DNA from: JBBDLF01 sp040879025
GTDB lineage: Bacteria > Pseudomonadota > Gammaproteobacteria > Pseudomonadales > Pseudohongiellaceae
NCBI GenBank assembly: GCA_040879025.1
Contig: JBBDLF010000003.1
Span: 124,001 to 188,000, forward strand
Direction of reading: 5' to 3'
Length of the DNA: 64,000 bases
Shown: positions 8,295-17,104 of the stretch, in pieces
Position numbering within the stretch: position 1 is the first letter of the stretch
Layout of the letters: the number at the start of each line of letters is the position of its first letter
The notes under the pieces: model-generated
What the model saw: only the letters and a program-made list of their open reading frames with translations
Told to the model about the DNA's origin: nothing
The model's database searches: none
Position numbers and translations under genes: made by a program

Positions 8295-9534
8295 GGAAGA
8301 GGGTTAGGGGGGCGTGGGGGGAGCGGAGGACTTTGGCGGAGTCTGGGTATTGCATCCATTCCTGGATCATTGAGGCGTAGACGCGGCGGAAGTCGGTGGT
8401 CATGCGCAGGTTGCCATCGTCGAGGTCTCCCAGGCTGGGATGGGTGCCGTAGAGGCCGCCGTTGATTTCACCGGAACCGGAGAAGACAAACATCGGCGTG
8501 GCGGTGCCGTGATCGGTGCCCTGGCTGGCATTTTCCTCGACACGTCTGCCGAATTCGGTGAACACCATCACCGCGACTTCCCTGCCTCGACCAAGCCGTT
8601 CAATGTCTCTCATAAATCCATTAATCGCATCGGCGGCATACAGCAACAACCGGCTATGCAAGTCAGCCTGATAGACATGGGTGTCGAAGGCATTACCGCG
8701 ATAACTGGTATAATACACTTTGCTGCCGATCCCGGCGTCAATCAGCGCCGCGACATTGCGAAGGTCGCCTCCCAGCCCACTGATGCCGTAATCCACCGGA
8801 GTGCGGTAAGCAGCCGCGGCATCTCGTACAAATTCTGAACTGCTGGCCGCATTTTCGGCGACGTTCTGTAGAAACTGCAAACTGCCGTTACCGGTTTCCC
8901 TGTTTTGCACCAGCTGCGAATAAGCCTGCTTCTGTAGTTCATCTCCCTCGCGATTCAACTGCGCGGGATTATCAAATACCAGCGGCGTATGCAGGCGACT
9001 GCGTACTGCCAGCGACTGACTGTCAGCGATATTCAACAGTAAATTCTCACGCTCCGCTTCAGGCCAGCGCGCATCCATAAAACGCCCTGCCCAGCCCAGG
9101 GGTTCGCCGCCGTTGGGCACGCCCGTGTGCCAGTAACTCATTGACGTGAAATGAGACAGACTGGGGTTATCATAACCACAGCCATGTATCACCGCCATCT
9201 TACCGTCTTTATACAGCGCCTCGAAAGCGCGCAGCGATGGATGAAACCCGATATCATCACTTATGGTCAGTGCTTCGTTTTTCGGAATTGCCAACGTTGG
9301 ACGCAAGCGGTAATAGTGATCATTCTGGAACGGTACCACCGTATTCAGGCCGTCATTACCACCAGACAGTTCAACCACAACGAGAATGCGTTCGTTGTCG
9401 TTGCCAGCGGCATCGAGCGCATGGGTGAGACCACTCAGCCAGGGCATGCCCGCCGCGCCGACCGCGCCGAGCCCATAGAACCCACTACGCAACAACCCGC
9501 GCCTGGTCATGTTAGCCGTGAATTTCTTCTTCAT
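8287..9534 (-). CDS. DUF1501 domain protein, Tat-exported
   Basis: The 415-residue protein starts with a twin-arginine signal (MTRRGLLRSGFYGLGAVGAAG; Arg11-Arg12), so it should be exported folded to the periplasm. The body matches DUF1501, a family related in fold to sulfatases and alkaline phosphatases: VVVELSGGNDGLNTVVP near the start, GCGYDNPSLSHF in the middle, and TEFGRRVEENASQGTDHGTATPMFV with the conserved TDHG near residue 345. No enzyme activity is established for the family. It follows the DUF1800 gene by 69 bp on the same strand, and this pairing is common in marine Proteobacteria, Planctomycetes and others. The two products probably work together on an unknown extracytoplasmic substrate. 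Confidence 0.92.
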   Translation of the reverse strand: MKKKFTANMTRRGLLRSGFYGLGAVGAAGMPWLSGLTHALDAAGNDNERILVVVELSGGNDGLNTVVPFQNDHYYRLRPTLAIPKNEALTISDDIGFHPSLRAFEALYKDGKMAVIHGCGYDNPSLSHFTSMSYWHTGVPNGGEPLGWAGRFMDARWPEAERENLLLNIADSQSLAVRSRLHTPLVFDNPAQLNREGDELQKQAYSQLVQNRETGNGSLQFLQNVAENAASSSEFVRDAAAAYRTPVDYGISGLGGDLRNVAALIDAGIGSKVYYTSYRGNAFDTHVYQADLHSRLLLYAADAINGFMRDIERLGRGREVAVMVFTEFGRRVEENASQGTDHGTATPMFVFSGSGEINGGLYGTHPSLGDLDDGNLRMTTDFRRVYASMIQEWMQYPDSAKVLRSPHAPLTLFRV

Positions 9535-9603
9535 GGTCGTCCCCGCTTCGCAAATTGGCTGGCGCCGTCGGTTGCCCCTGTGATCGACTGCCAGCGGCCA
9601 GTG

Positions 9604-11451
9604 TCAGGACAGCTGATACTCCGGCGCACTGAGTAATAAATGCAACACGCGTTTCAATGCAATTTCTGTTTCTTCACTGCGCCAACTCAACTCGTCAGCA
9701 CCCAATTCGTCCCGCAAAAACTGCTCCAGAACCGCCATATCGCTGTCCGACAGCGGGTGGCGCAAGAAACGCGTCTCCAGGTACGCCACGGCCGCGCTCA
9801 CATCATCGACCCGCGCATCGCGCAACATCGCGCTCAGACTCAAGTCAGCCGGAAACCGGGGAATCTGAATGACTGTTTCAGAAGCTACAACATAACCCAT
9901 GTAAGCCCCGTAACGGGTATTATAGGCTTCATCGGAATCAGCCAGCATACTGGCGCCGGAATCTCCTTCGGTGGTGGCCTGGGTAATATTCATGCCCTGT
10001 GCCAGGCGCTCTTCCACGCGCCGGTAAATCCCCGGCATGGGATCCCGTGCGAGAAAGCCCTCAACATCCGGAAACAACACGTCCCGCATCAGGTTGCCCC
10101 GTTGCAGCAAGGTTGCCGGCGTAATCCAGGTACTGCCGCCGGCCCATCCCGCGACATTGGGCGGATACAGCAACCTCTGACCGAGGTTGCCTGTGGCGGC
10201 ATTGAAATCAGGAATCGTGGGCATACGTTGCAGACCCATCTTCCGATAGGTGGACACCATCAACTGAACCGGACTTTTAAATTGCGTGGCGACTGATTCA
10301 TTACTGTAAAAATCCCGTGACAGAAACACGGTCTTCAGAAAAGGCGCCAGTTCATAGTTGTTGCGGCGCAGTACGTCAGCCAGTTGATACTGCAGATCCG
10401 CAGACAAGGTGTCGCGGACAAAAAAGCGGTACAGCTTGGCGCTCATGAATTCGGCCGTGCTCTCCTGTTGCAACAAAATCTCAATGATATCCTCACCATC
10501 AAAATTTCCGGTCTGGCCGAGAACCGTCTTGACTCCGTCGTCATGGTCTTCTTCGCGGATGACAAACTGCAATTTTTCGTCAGTCCATCCCGTAAACGCA
10601 CGTGATGCTTCGCGAATATCCTGCTCGGTGTAGTTACCTTCCCCGAGACTGAACAACTCCATCAGTTCGCGGCCGAAGTTTTCATTGGGATGCGCCTTGA
10701 TGTTTTCGGCATTGTCCAGAAATGTCAGCATTGCCGGGTCCTGGGTGACAGCCAGCAGCAGTTCACCAAAATTTCCCACCGCGTTCTCATGGAACAGGTT
10801 CAATTGTTTGAGCATCTTCCTGTGATCGCGCACCTTCGTATCGGTGGTCGCAAAATGCCCGTGCCAGAATAGCGCCATTTTTTCCTGCAACGGCCGTTCG
10901 GTTACCACCATTCTGTCCGCCCACCACGTGGCCAGTCGGCGCGCTTCCATTTCATTACCGCGCAGCCCATAAAAGAATTTGTTTACCACCGGCTGAATCG
11001 GTCGACTCTCTCCGTGAGCCACTTTTGCTCCCATCGACTCACCGTTGTCCCGGGCCTGGCGCACCGCTTCGGCGCGACTGTTGGGAAACGGGTCCATCGC
11101 CGGGTCAAACAATCCGGAAAGTTCAAAATCAGGCAACGGATCAGCGTCCAACGCGTGAAAATCCACCAGATGATCCACCGCCTGCTGTGGAGTCATATCC
11201 GCGAGATGCTCGATCTGTTCCGGTGTGCCACCAAATCCGGCCCGCTCCAGCAAATGCGCCGCTCGTTCGTAGTTCCAGTCCAGTTCCGAAACCGGACTCA
11301 AGTCGTTTACCCACGAAGACGGCGCCGTGTAGGGACTGGAAGCCATGGCAGGGGCCGCAGCCAGGGACAACACCGCCACAACACAGCATTCCGCTACTCG
11401 CGGCACTCCAAGCCCCGCGAAACGCGGCAAATTCCGGCCTAGCAATTTCAT
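9604..11451 (-). CDS. DUF1800 domain protein, secreted
   Basis: This 615-residue protein has an N-terminal signal region (AECCVVAVLSLAAAPAMA, cleavage after about residue 38) and the DUF1800 core: AAHLLERAGFGGTPEQIEHL near residue 65, WWADRMVVTERPLQEKMALFWHGHFATT near 190, and NENFGRELMELFSLGEGNYTEQDIREASRAFTGW near 255-290. The sequence ends with the conserved ALKRVLHLLLSAPEYQ. It heads a two-gene operon with the DUF1501 protein. Function of the family is unknown; the pair is usually found in organisms that degrade complex organic matter. Strong family call, no biochemical role. Confidence 0.92.
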   Translation of the reverse strand: MKLLGRNLPRFAGLGVPRVAECCVVAVLSLAAAPAMASSPYTAPSSWVNDLSPVSELDWNYERAAHLLERAGFGGTPEQIEHLADMTPQQAVDHLVDFHALDADPLPDFELSGLFDPAMDPFPNSRAEAVRQARDNGESMGAKVAHGESRPIQPVVNKFFYGLRGNEMEARRLATWWADRMVVTERPLQEKMALFWHGHFATTDTKVRDHRKMLKQLNLFHENAVGNFGELLLAVTQDPAMLTFLDNAENIKAHPNENFGRELMELFSLGEGNYTEQDIREASRAFTGWTDEKLQFVIREEDHDDGVKTVLGQTGNFDGEDIIEILLQQESTAEFMSAKLYRFFVRDTLSADLQYQLADVLRRNNYELAPFLKTVFLSRDFYSNESVATQFKSPVQLMVSTYRKMGLQRMPTIPDFNAATGNLGQRLLYPPNVAGWAGGSTWITPATLLQRGNLMRDVLFPDVEGFLARDPMPGIYRRVEERLAQGMNITQATTEGDSGASMLADSDEAYNTRYGAYMGYVVASETVIQIPRFPADLSLSAMLRDARVDDVSAAVAYLETRFLRHPLSDSDMAVLEQFLRDELGADELSWRSEETEIALKRVLHLLLSAPEYQLS

Positions 11452-11573
11452 GGTTATCTCCCGTAGCGGTGAACGATTCCTGCCTGACTGAGGCGTTCAC
11501 CGGAGTCGACCCAGTTTAATGCCTGCACGGAGTAACCTGCAAGCAGCGAGACACGGACTTGACCGCCCGGAGT

Positions 11574-11582
11574 GGTCGGACC
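11574..11582. repeat. GGTCGGACC palindromic element
   Basis: GGTCGGACC in the 205-bp gap between the DUF1800 start (11451) and the glycosyltransferase stop (11657). A second dyad of the form TATCCCG...CGGGATA follows at about 11597-11620, without a T-tract. Confidence 0.4.
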
Positions 11583-11656
11583 GACTTGAAGTTGACGCTA
11601 TCCCGCTATTCCCGGGATAACAACACGTCAGCCTGGAAAGTGGCGAGCTTGACGAT

Positions 11657-12877
11657 TCAAACGCCAACCTCCCGCAGGTACAGCTTCTGGGTCTGCTGTA
11701 CCATCACTTCATTGGAAAACCGAAGCGCCACCTTTTTTCGGGCTGCGTTGCCAAGTCGCGTCGCCAGTTCAGGATCTTCCAACAGCCTGTCGATGGCGGA
11801 CGCCAGCGCTTCGGGGTTCATCCTGGGAACCAGCAGCCCGGTGATTCCGTCTTCGACCAGTTCAGGATTACCTCCCACATCGGTCGCCACCACGGGTGTT
11901 CCGCTGGCCATTGACTCCAGTAATGTGTTGGACAGTCCCTCGTTATGGGACGGTAGTACGGAGACTGTCGCCGCGCCGAGAAGAGCCGGTATGTCAGTTC
12001 GATGGCCGGTGAAAATAACCTTTCCTTCCAGATTCAGCCGGTCGATAAGTGTCATCCAGTTCTGAACATCACAGCTACCCGCACCGTTGATCCTGAGACT
12101 CGATTCCGATGGGCGGCCGACAAGAACGAAACGCGACTCCGGATGGCGGCGGGTGACTATCGCAGCCGCCCTGATAATCTCCTCGACCCCTTTTTTCGTG
12201 TTAAGCCTCGCTACCATCAATATCAAAGGCGCAACCGGGGGCAACGCCCATTCCTTACGGACAGACTCGACGTTTGTGCGGCCGTATCGCGTCAGGTCGA
12301 TACCGTTTTTGATTACCGCGATACGTTCCGCGGCATAACCTTCCTCCAATAGCCAGTCACGGATGGAGTCGGCATTGACAAGCACCCGGTCCGCCAGGCC
12401 GCAGACCAGTTTCTGCACCCACCTTTTCATCCCACTAAGATAGACCCCACGGTCACGGATAGAGGCGATCACTACCGGAACTCCGGCCAGTTTTGCTGCA
12501 GGTATCGCAAACACCAGTGAATAGAAGTTGTAAGCGTGGACAATATCGAACTGTCGTGAGCGCATGTACGCCGCGAATCTGAGGATGCGTATGATGAATG
12601 CGGGCGAATACAGGCTGCCGATCCTGAATTCGGTTATCGGAATATTGTTGCCGGCATATTCGTCCAGGTAGGGACCGCATTTTTCAAGGCAGGCAAATTC
12701 GAGATCGAACCCGGCGGGATCCAGGTCGCGAACCAGATTGGCCACCTGTCTTTCAGTGCCTCCTGATTCGAAGTTCACAACCACCTTCAGCAGCCTGATT
12801 CGCTTACCGGTATTTGTTGTCACGGCGCCCCGGCCTCTGTCATTGAAAGATTGGCTCAAGCCGCCGAAAACCGCCAT
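11657..12877 (-). CDS. Glycosyltransferase family 4 (GT-B fold)
   Basis: This 406-residue protein has the two-domain layout of GT4 enzymes. The N-terminal domain has the acceptor-side glycine loop ESGGTERQVANL (residues 37-48). The C-terminal donor-binding domain has VARLNTKKGVEEII (222-235) and EGLSNTLLE (313-321), the ExxxxxxxE motif contacting a sugar nucleotide, followed by MASGTPVVATDVGG. There is no signal peptide or membrane segment, so it acts on the cytoplasmic face. The ATG at 12877 overlaps the last 22 bp of asnB and has AGGAG ten bases upstream, implying translational coupling. It probably transfers a hexose to a lipid-linked or exported glycan. Donor and acceptor are unknown. Confidence 0.9.
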   Translation of the reverse strand: MAVFGGLSQSFNDRGRGAVTTNTGKRIRLLKVVVNFESGGTERQVANLVRDLDPAGFDLEFACLEKCGPYLDEYAGNNIPITEFRIGSLYSPAFIIRILRFAAYMRSRQFDIVHAYNFYSLVFAIPAAKLAGVPVVIASIRDRGVYLSGMKRWVQKLVCGLADRVLVNADSIRDWLLEEGYAAERIAVIKNGIDLTRYGRTNVESVRKEWALPPVAPLILMVARLNTKKGVEEIIRAAAIVTRRHPESRFVLVGRPSESSLRINGAGSCDVQNWMTLIDRLNLEGKVIFTGHRTDIPALLGAATVSVLPSHNEGLSNTLLESMASGTPVVATDVGGNPELVEDGITGLLVPRMNPEALASAIDRLLEDPELATRLGNAARKKVALRFSNEVMVQQTQKLYLREVGV

Positions 12878-14787
12878 GCGTTCTCCTGCTCATCGGAAGA
12901 CTGTTCACCGGCGCGGATGGCAGGCTCGTCAAGAAATTTACGACACCAAAGTTCAAAGGAAATCAGCGTCCACAAGCGCGAGTTCAGACGCTGCGACTCT
13001 CCATTGCGATACCGGGCCAGCATGTTTCCGATGTAAGCCTGGTTGAACAGATTCCGGGAGCGGCAGGTGTCCGACATAAGCAGATCGTGCGCCTTACTGC
13101 TCAGTTCACTGCGGAACCAGCTTTCCAGAGGAACAGCGAAGCCCTGTTTACGCCGATCAATGATTGCATCCGGCAAAATCCCGCGCATTGCCTTCTTGAA
13201 GATGAATTTGGTGTCGCCGCCTTTCAGCCGATATTCCGGCGGGATGGTGGCGGCGTATTCCACCAGCTTGTGATCCAACAGCGGCACGCGCGCTTCCAGG
13301 GAGTGGGCCATGCTCATGCGATCCACCTTGGTGAGGATGTCCAGCGGGAGATAATTGTGAATATCCACATATTGAACTTTAGACAACCAGTGTCCTTCTT
13401 CGCGGTCGAACCTTTCATACCGGGCACCCCACCGGTCGGTGGCCATAACCGCCGCGCCGGCTTCATCGCAAAACAAGCCCTTCCGCTCGTCGCGCTTGAA
13501 CAGCGAGTTCGCATCCACGTAACGGTCGGAACCATCGAGCGCCAGGTGCCGCAGAAAATTTCTTCCCCTCGCGCCTTCCGTCATGCGGTCGCCGAACACT
13601 CCCACCATCCGACGGAGTGCCGCGGGGATGATATTGTGGCGCGTACGCTCCTTGCGCTCTACCAGGTATTTATCGTAACCGGCAAAAAGCTCGTCGCCGC
13701 CATCGCCGGACAATGCCACAGTGACATATTCCGCAGCCAGTTTGGACACCATGTAGGTTGGAATGGCGGACGAATCACCGAATGGTTCGTCCAGATACCA
13801 GGCGAGATCGTCCAGCATATCTGTGACATTGGGTTCAAGAATCAATTCATGGTGATCGGTGCCGAATGCCTCGGCGACTTGTTTTGCGTGTGGCGCTTCG
13901 TTGTAGGCTGCGTCGCTGAAACCAATGGAAAAGGTTTTTACCGGCGCGCTGCATTGCTCGGCCATGCTCGCCACCACCGCACTGGAGTCAATACCGCCGC
14001 TGAGAAAAGCGCCCAGCGGTACGTCACTTACCAGGCGTAACCTGACGGACTCTTTGAGTAGCGAGCGGAGCCGGTCGATGCAATCATTCTCCGTCTGCTT
14101 ATAATCTGTTTCAAACCGCACATCCCAGTACCGTATAACCCGCGGAACCTGACCGGCCCGCGCCAGCAGCAGATTGCCGGGTTCAAGTTTGTGTACACCC
14201 GACACCACGCTTTCATCCGGAGGAGTGGTCATAAAACTGAACAGATATCCAACAGACGCCAGATTCAATTCCCGTTTCACTGCCGACAATTGCAATAAAG
14301 CCTTCAACTCAGAGGCAAATATCAGCCGACCGTTGAACTCACCGTAAAACAGGGGCTTTATACCCAGCCTGTCTCGCGCCAGCAGAAGCGTTCGGTTATT
14401 GGCGTCCCACAAGGCGAAGGCAAACATACCGCGCAGATGTTTCACACAATCCGCGCCATATTCCTCGTATAGGTGTACGATGACTTCCGTGTCCGTTCGG
14501 GTGTAGAAGCTGTGACCGCGCGCTTCCAGGTCTTGTCGCAACTCGCGAAAATTGTAGATTTCGCCATTGAGCACCACCTGAACGGATCCGTCTTCATTGT
14601 GTACCGGTTGGCGGCCGGTTGACAGATCGATGATGCTCAGCCGTCGCATGCCAAGCCCTATCGCCCCGTGCACAAAGTAGCCTTCATCATTGGGGCCGCG
14701 ATGGACGATGGCGTCGCACATCGACTGTACTTCCCGTGCCTCCACCGGACTGCCGTTGACACCGAATATTCCCGCTATTCCGCACAT
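12856..14787 (-). CDS. asnB: Asparagine synthetase-type amidotransferase (glutamine-hydrolysing)
   Basis: The start was placed at the ATG at 14787, preceded by AGGAGCAGCAAGGA, because it gives MCGIAGIF with the essential nucleophile Cys2. Upstream codons are not conserved-looking. The 643-residue product has a class II glutamine amidotransferase domain (residues 2 to about 190; RGPNDEG, NGEIYNF) and an AsnB synthetase domain with the ATP-binding SGGIDSS at 263-269 and ALSGDGGDELFAGY near 350. Because it is coupled to a glycosyltransferase, it may amidate a sugar or lipid precursor, as the exosortase-A-associated AsnB relatives are assumed to do, and not make free asparagine. No exosortase gene is in the window. 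The family is certain; the physiological substrate is not. Confidence 0.9.
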   Translation of the reverse strand: MCGIAGIFGVNGSPVEAREVQSMCDAIVHRGPNDEGYFVHGAIGLGMRRLSIIDLSTGRQPVHNEDGSVQVVLNGEIYNFRELRQDLEARGHSFYTRTDTEVIVHLYEEYGADCVKHLRGMFAFALWDANNRTLLLARDRLGIKPLFYGEFNGRLIFASELKALLQLSAVKRELNLASVGYLFSFMTTPPDESVVSGVHKLEPGNLLLARAGQVPRVIRYWDVRFETDYKQTENDCIDRLRSLLKESVRLRLVSDVPLGAFLSGGIDSSAVVASMAEQCSAPVKTFSIGFSDAAYNEAPHAKQVAEAFGTDHHELILEPNVTDMLDDLAWYLDEPFGDSSAIPTYMVSKLAAEYVTVALSGDGGDELFAGYDKYLVERKERTRHNIIPAALRRMVGVFGDRMTEGARGRNFLRHLALDGSDRYVDANSLFKRDERKGLFCDEAGAAVMATDRWGARYERFDREEGHWLSKVQYVDIHNYLPLDILTKVDRMSMAHSLEARVPLLDHKLVEYAATIPPEYRLKGGDTKFIFKKAMRGILPDAIIDRRKQGFAVPLESWFRSELSSKAHDLLMSDTCRSRNLFNQAYIGNMLARYRNGESQRLNSRLWTLISFELWCRKFLDEPAIRAGEQSSDEQENAWRFSAA

Positions 14788-15087
14788 TCCTTGCTGCTCC
14801 TGTGGTTGTGATCTATTGGACTGGGAACCTTCGGCTACGCCGTTTCCGGGCCGTGGACGCCCGTATCGCGAAAGCAGGACTGCCGCGGCGCAGCCCTGTA
14901 CGGATGGCACGATACGATTTTGGCGAGGGGTCGTTAATGTCCATAGCTTTTCTGGAAGATATACCGTTTCTTCCGGAGGAAACATCAGTGAAACCACTTA
15001 ACGAGGGAGGGGGAGATGCCTGACTGGGCTTGTCATGTTAAAGTTGAAAGCACGAATCTCCCGACAACTGTGAAGAGGTGCAAGTCA
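14788..15087. other. Divergent intergenic region between asnB and the dienelactone hydrolase
   Basis: This 300-bp region must hold the asnB promoter (minus) and the hydrolase promoter (plus). It contains one small ORF with a plausible ribosome-binding site (14937-15023). No clear operator or terminator was seen. Confidence 0.4.
14937..15023 (+). CDS. Possible small ORF, 28 aa
   Basis: ATG at 14937 is preceded by GAGGGG with a spacing of seven bases and runs to a TGA at 15021-15023. The product is acidic with a hydrophobic N-terminus (MSIAFLEDIPFLPEE) and a Gly-rich end (NEGGGDA). It lies 64 bp before the hydrolase start and could be a leader peptide or chance. No homologue recognised. Confidence 0.2.
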   Translation: MSIAFLEDIPFLPEETSVKPLNEGGGDA

Positions 15088-15978
15088 ATGAGCAAGCCCG
15101 ACATGACCCTGCAGGATTTTCACCCTGAAGTGCTGGAAAGCTTCCATCAATATGTTCACGGCACCATAGACAGGCGCGGCTTTCTGCGTCAAGTGAGCAA
15201 GTTCGCGGTGGGCGGGCTGACCGCCGCGGCGATTCTTGAAAGTCTGCTGCCGCGGTATGCCGAAGCGCAGGAAATTGCCTCTGCAGACCCACGTATTGAG
15301 GGAACTTACCTGACTTATCCTTCGCCGCAGGACTGGCAGGGTTATCTGGTGCGTCCAGCCGACCGAACTGACCGACGCTTGCCGGCGGTGCTGGTGATTC
15401 ATGAAAACCGCGGCCGCAATCCTTATATAGAGGATGTCACCCGGCGGCTCGCGCTGGTGGGCTTCATGGCCATGTCGCCTGACGCGCTGAGCCCCCTGGG
15501 TGGCTGGCCCGGAAACGATGATGACGGTCGGGACATGCAGCGGCGGCTGGACGGCGAGGAAATGATGAGTAACTGGCAGGCGGCGGTGAGTTTTCTGAAA
15601 GGCCATCCTGGAAGCAATGGCCGGGTTGGTGCCGTGGGCTTCTGTTACGGAGGCGGTGTTGTCAATATGCTCGCGGCGCGGATGCCTGGCGTGCTGGATG
15701 CCGGGGTTCCTTTTTATGGTCGTCAGGCTCCCCCGGAAGAGGCGGCGAATATCACGACGCCGCTGTGCATTCACAATGCCAGTACCGATACGCGAATTCT
15801 TGAGGGGGCTCCGGCTTACGAAGAAGCATTATCCAGTGCGGGTGTGGAATTTGAAGCACATGTTTATGAAGGCGCCAGTCACGGGTTTCATAACAATACG
15901 ACTCCTCGCTATGACGAAGCGGCCGCGGCGCTGGCCTGGGAACGGAGCATCGACTGGTTTAACAAAATTCTATTGTGA
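15088..15978 (+). CDS. Dienelactone hydrolase family protein, Tat-exported
   Basis: The start at 15088 (MSKPDMTLQD) was chosen because GAGGTG lies nine bases upstream. This gives 296 residues. A twin-arginine motif (DRRGFLRQ, Arg29-Arg30) followed by a hydrophobic segment (FAVGGLTAAAILESLL) predicts Tat export. The alpha/beta-hydrolase core has the cysteine nucleophile elbow GFCYGGG near residue 190 and the catalytic histidine in SHGFHN near the C-terminus, matching the DLH Cys-Asp-His triad. Family members hydrolyse dienelactones and other small esters or lactones; the periplasmic Tat-type subgroup (YghX-like) has no defined substrate. It is divergent from asnB and convergent with the CopC-like gene. 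Confidence 0.88.
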   Translation: MSKPDMTLQDFHPEVLESFHQYVHGTIDRRGFLRQVSKFAVGGLTAAAILESLLPRYAEAQEIASADPRIEGTYLTYPSPQDWQGYLVRPADRTDRRLPAVLVIHENRGRNPYIEDVTRRLALVGFMAMSPDALSPLGGWPGNDDDGRDMQRRLDGEEMMSNWQAAVSFLKGHPGSNGRVGAVGFCYGGGVVNMLAARMPGVLDAGVPFYGRQAPPEEAANITTPLCIHNASTDTRILEGAPAYEEALSSAGVEFEAHVYEGASHGFHNNTTPRYDEAAAALAWERSIDWFNKILL

Positions 15979-16023
15979 TGCAGTTTGACGGACAACTGCT
16001 TCCGTTGGTGTTGACTTCAGGTA

Positions 16024-16395
16024 TCAGTCTGCCGCGTCGACCGTGAAATTGTAGGAACCTTCATAGCCGGTGGGATCATCACCGATGTAGGCATTCCAGC
16101 GCACTGTGTATTCGCCATTGGGAACGTTGTCATTGATTTCCATCATCAGATCATCGGCGCCCATGGTATGTATACCGCGCAGCGTCAACATTTCCCCGTC
16201 CGGACCCTCGAGTTCCACGTTACTGCGGGGAACATCCGGCAATGCTTCAAAATAGAGCCGAAGTGTTCTGGGCGCGTTGGTCACGATCCCGCTTACCTCT
16301 GGTTCCGCGCCCAGTAAAGGTGTGCGTTGAGCTGGGCTCGCGCAAGCGCCCAATAGAAGCGCGACCAGCATGACTATTCCAGCTTTGCGTGTCAT
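16024..16395 (-). CDS. CopC-like domain lipoprotein
   Basis: This 123-residue protein has a lipobox (LLLGAC, Cys18) and a single small beta-sandwich resembling CopC (YobA/PcoC): APRTLRLYFEALPDVPRSNVELEGPDG and VPNGEYTVRWNAYIGDDPTGYEGSYNFTV. The final part is the family's conserved GxYxVxWxxxSxDGHxxxGxxxFxV pattern, but the DGH histidine is replaced (GDDPTGYEG). An N-terminal His in mature CopC that binds Cu(II) is also absent. Copper binding is therefore doubtful and the fold may be used for something else. It is monocistronic and convergent with the hydrolase gene. Confidence 0.75.
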   Translation of the reverse strand: MTRKAGIVMLVALLLGACASPAQRTPLLGAEPEVSGIVTNAPRTLRLYFEALPDVPRSNVELEGPDGEMLTLRGIHTMGADDLMMEINDNVPNGEYTVRWNAYIGDDPTGYEGSYNFTVDAAD

Positions 16396-16610
16396 TGATT
16401 AATCCTCAAAGGGTTCGTCGGCCAATTGACGCGGTCGGAACCCTTGAACCGGGCCGACCCGAATCAGGATAGGATAACCCGGCGGGCATTGAATATCGAA
16501 TGCTTGTGAAACTTTGTCAGTGAGGCAAGGGAACGGCGACCCGAATAGGCGGGAACGGCTGAAAGAGGGTATCGTTGCGAATTGTGGGGAAGACGGCGCC
16601 AGACAAAAAA

Positions 16611-16790
16611 CTAGTGCTTCTCGCGCTGCTTTTTTACCCTGGCGATTTCATCGGCAAACTGGCATAGCGTCATTCGAATTTTATCTTCGATTTGCTTTTT
16701 AAGAAAAAGCTTCTCTGCTTCCGTACGAGGAGTTTCCTGCACACTATCATTCGCCGGTGCTTCTGTTGGTACGCGAGCGATCTTGTTCAT
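16611..16790 (-). CDS. Small hypothetical protein, 59 aa
   Basis: The ORF is open from an upstream ATG at 16832, but the ATG at 16790 (MNKIARVPTEAP) is preceded by GTGGAG and is preferred. The product has no signal peptide. Its second half is a charged amphipathic helix (EKLFLKKQIEDKIRM to EIARVKKQREKH). The region upstream (16833-17104) is unusually AT-rich for this window and could contain its promoter. Not recognised as a family; it may be a small regulatory or coiled-coil protein. Moderate doubt that it is translated. Confidence 0.4.
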   Translation of the reverse strand: MNKIARVPTEAPANDSVQETPRTEAEKLFLKKQIEDKIRMTLCQFADEIARVKKQREKH

Positions 16791-17104
16791 TATCACATTC
16801 TCCACGGGGTATTCGTTAAGCTGCCCTGTCAACTGCGCCCAACATATAGTGTTGAAAAAACGCTGTCAACCAATATCTTGATATTTTTGTCGTTTTTTGC
16901 ATCCGTAAATTTTTGTCCGAACATGCCATATCAGCCCCCAAAAACGCAAAATTATTTCCCTGCAATCCTTCCATTCAAGAATAAAGCAAGACGCCAAGTG
17001 AGTTGGTGGCGGACAGGGGTGGTTATTGGCGAAGGGTATTATCGAGAAGTCGGATCATGTGCCGAAAAGTTTTTCGCCGGGGCCGCGCGACTCGCGCCGC
17101 GATT

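Noticed and set aside
14787..15023. A lasso-peptide-like arrangement: asparagine-synthetase homologue plus a small peptide ORF
   Set aside because: The AsnB here keeps the full amidotransferase domain with Cys2, there is no B-type protease, the peptide is on the opposite strand and lacks a lasso core pattern.
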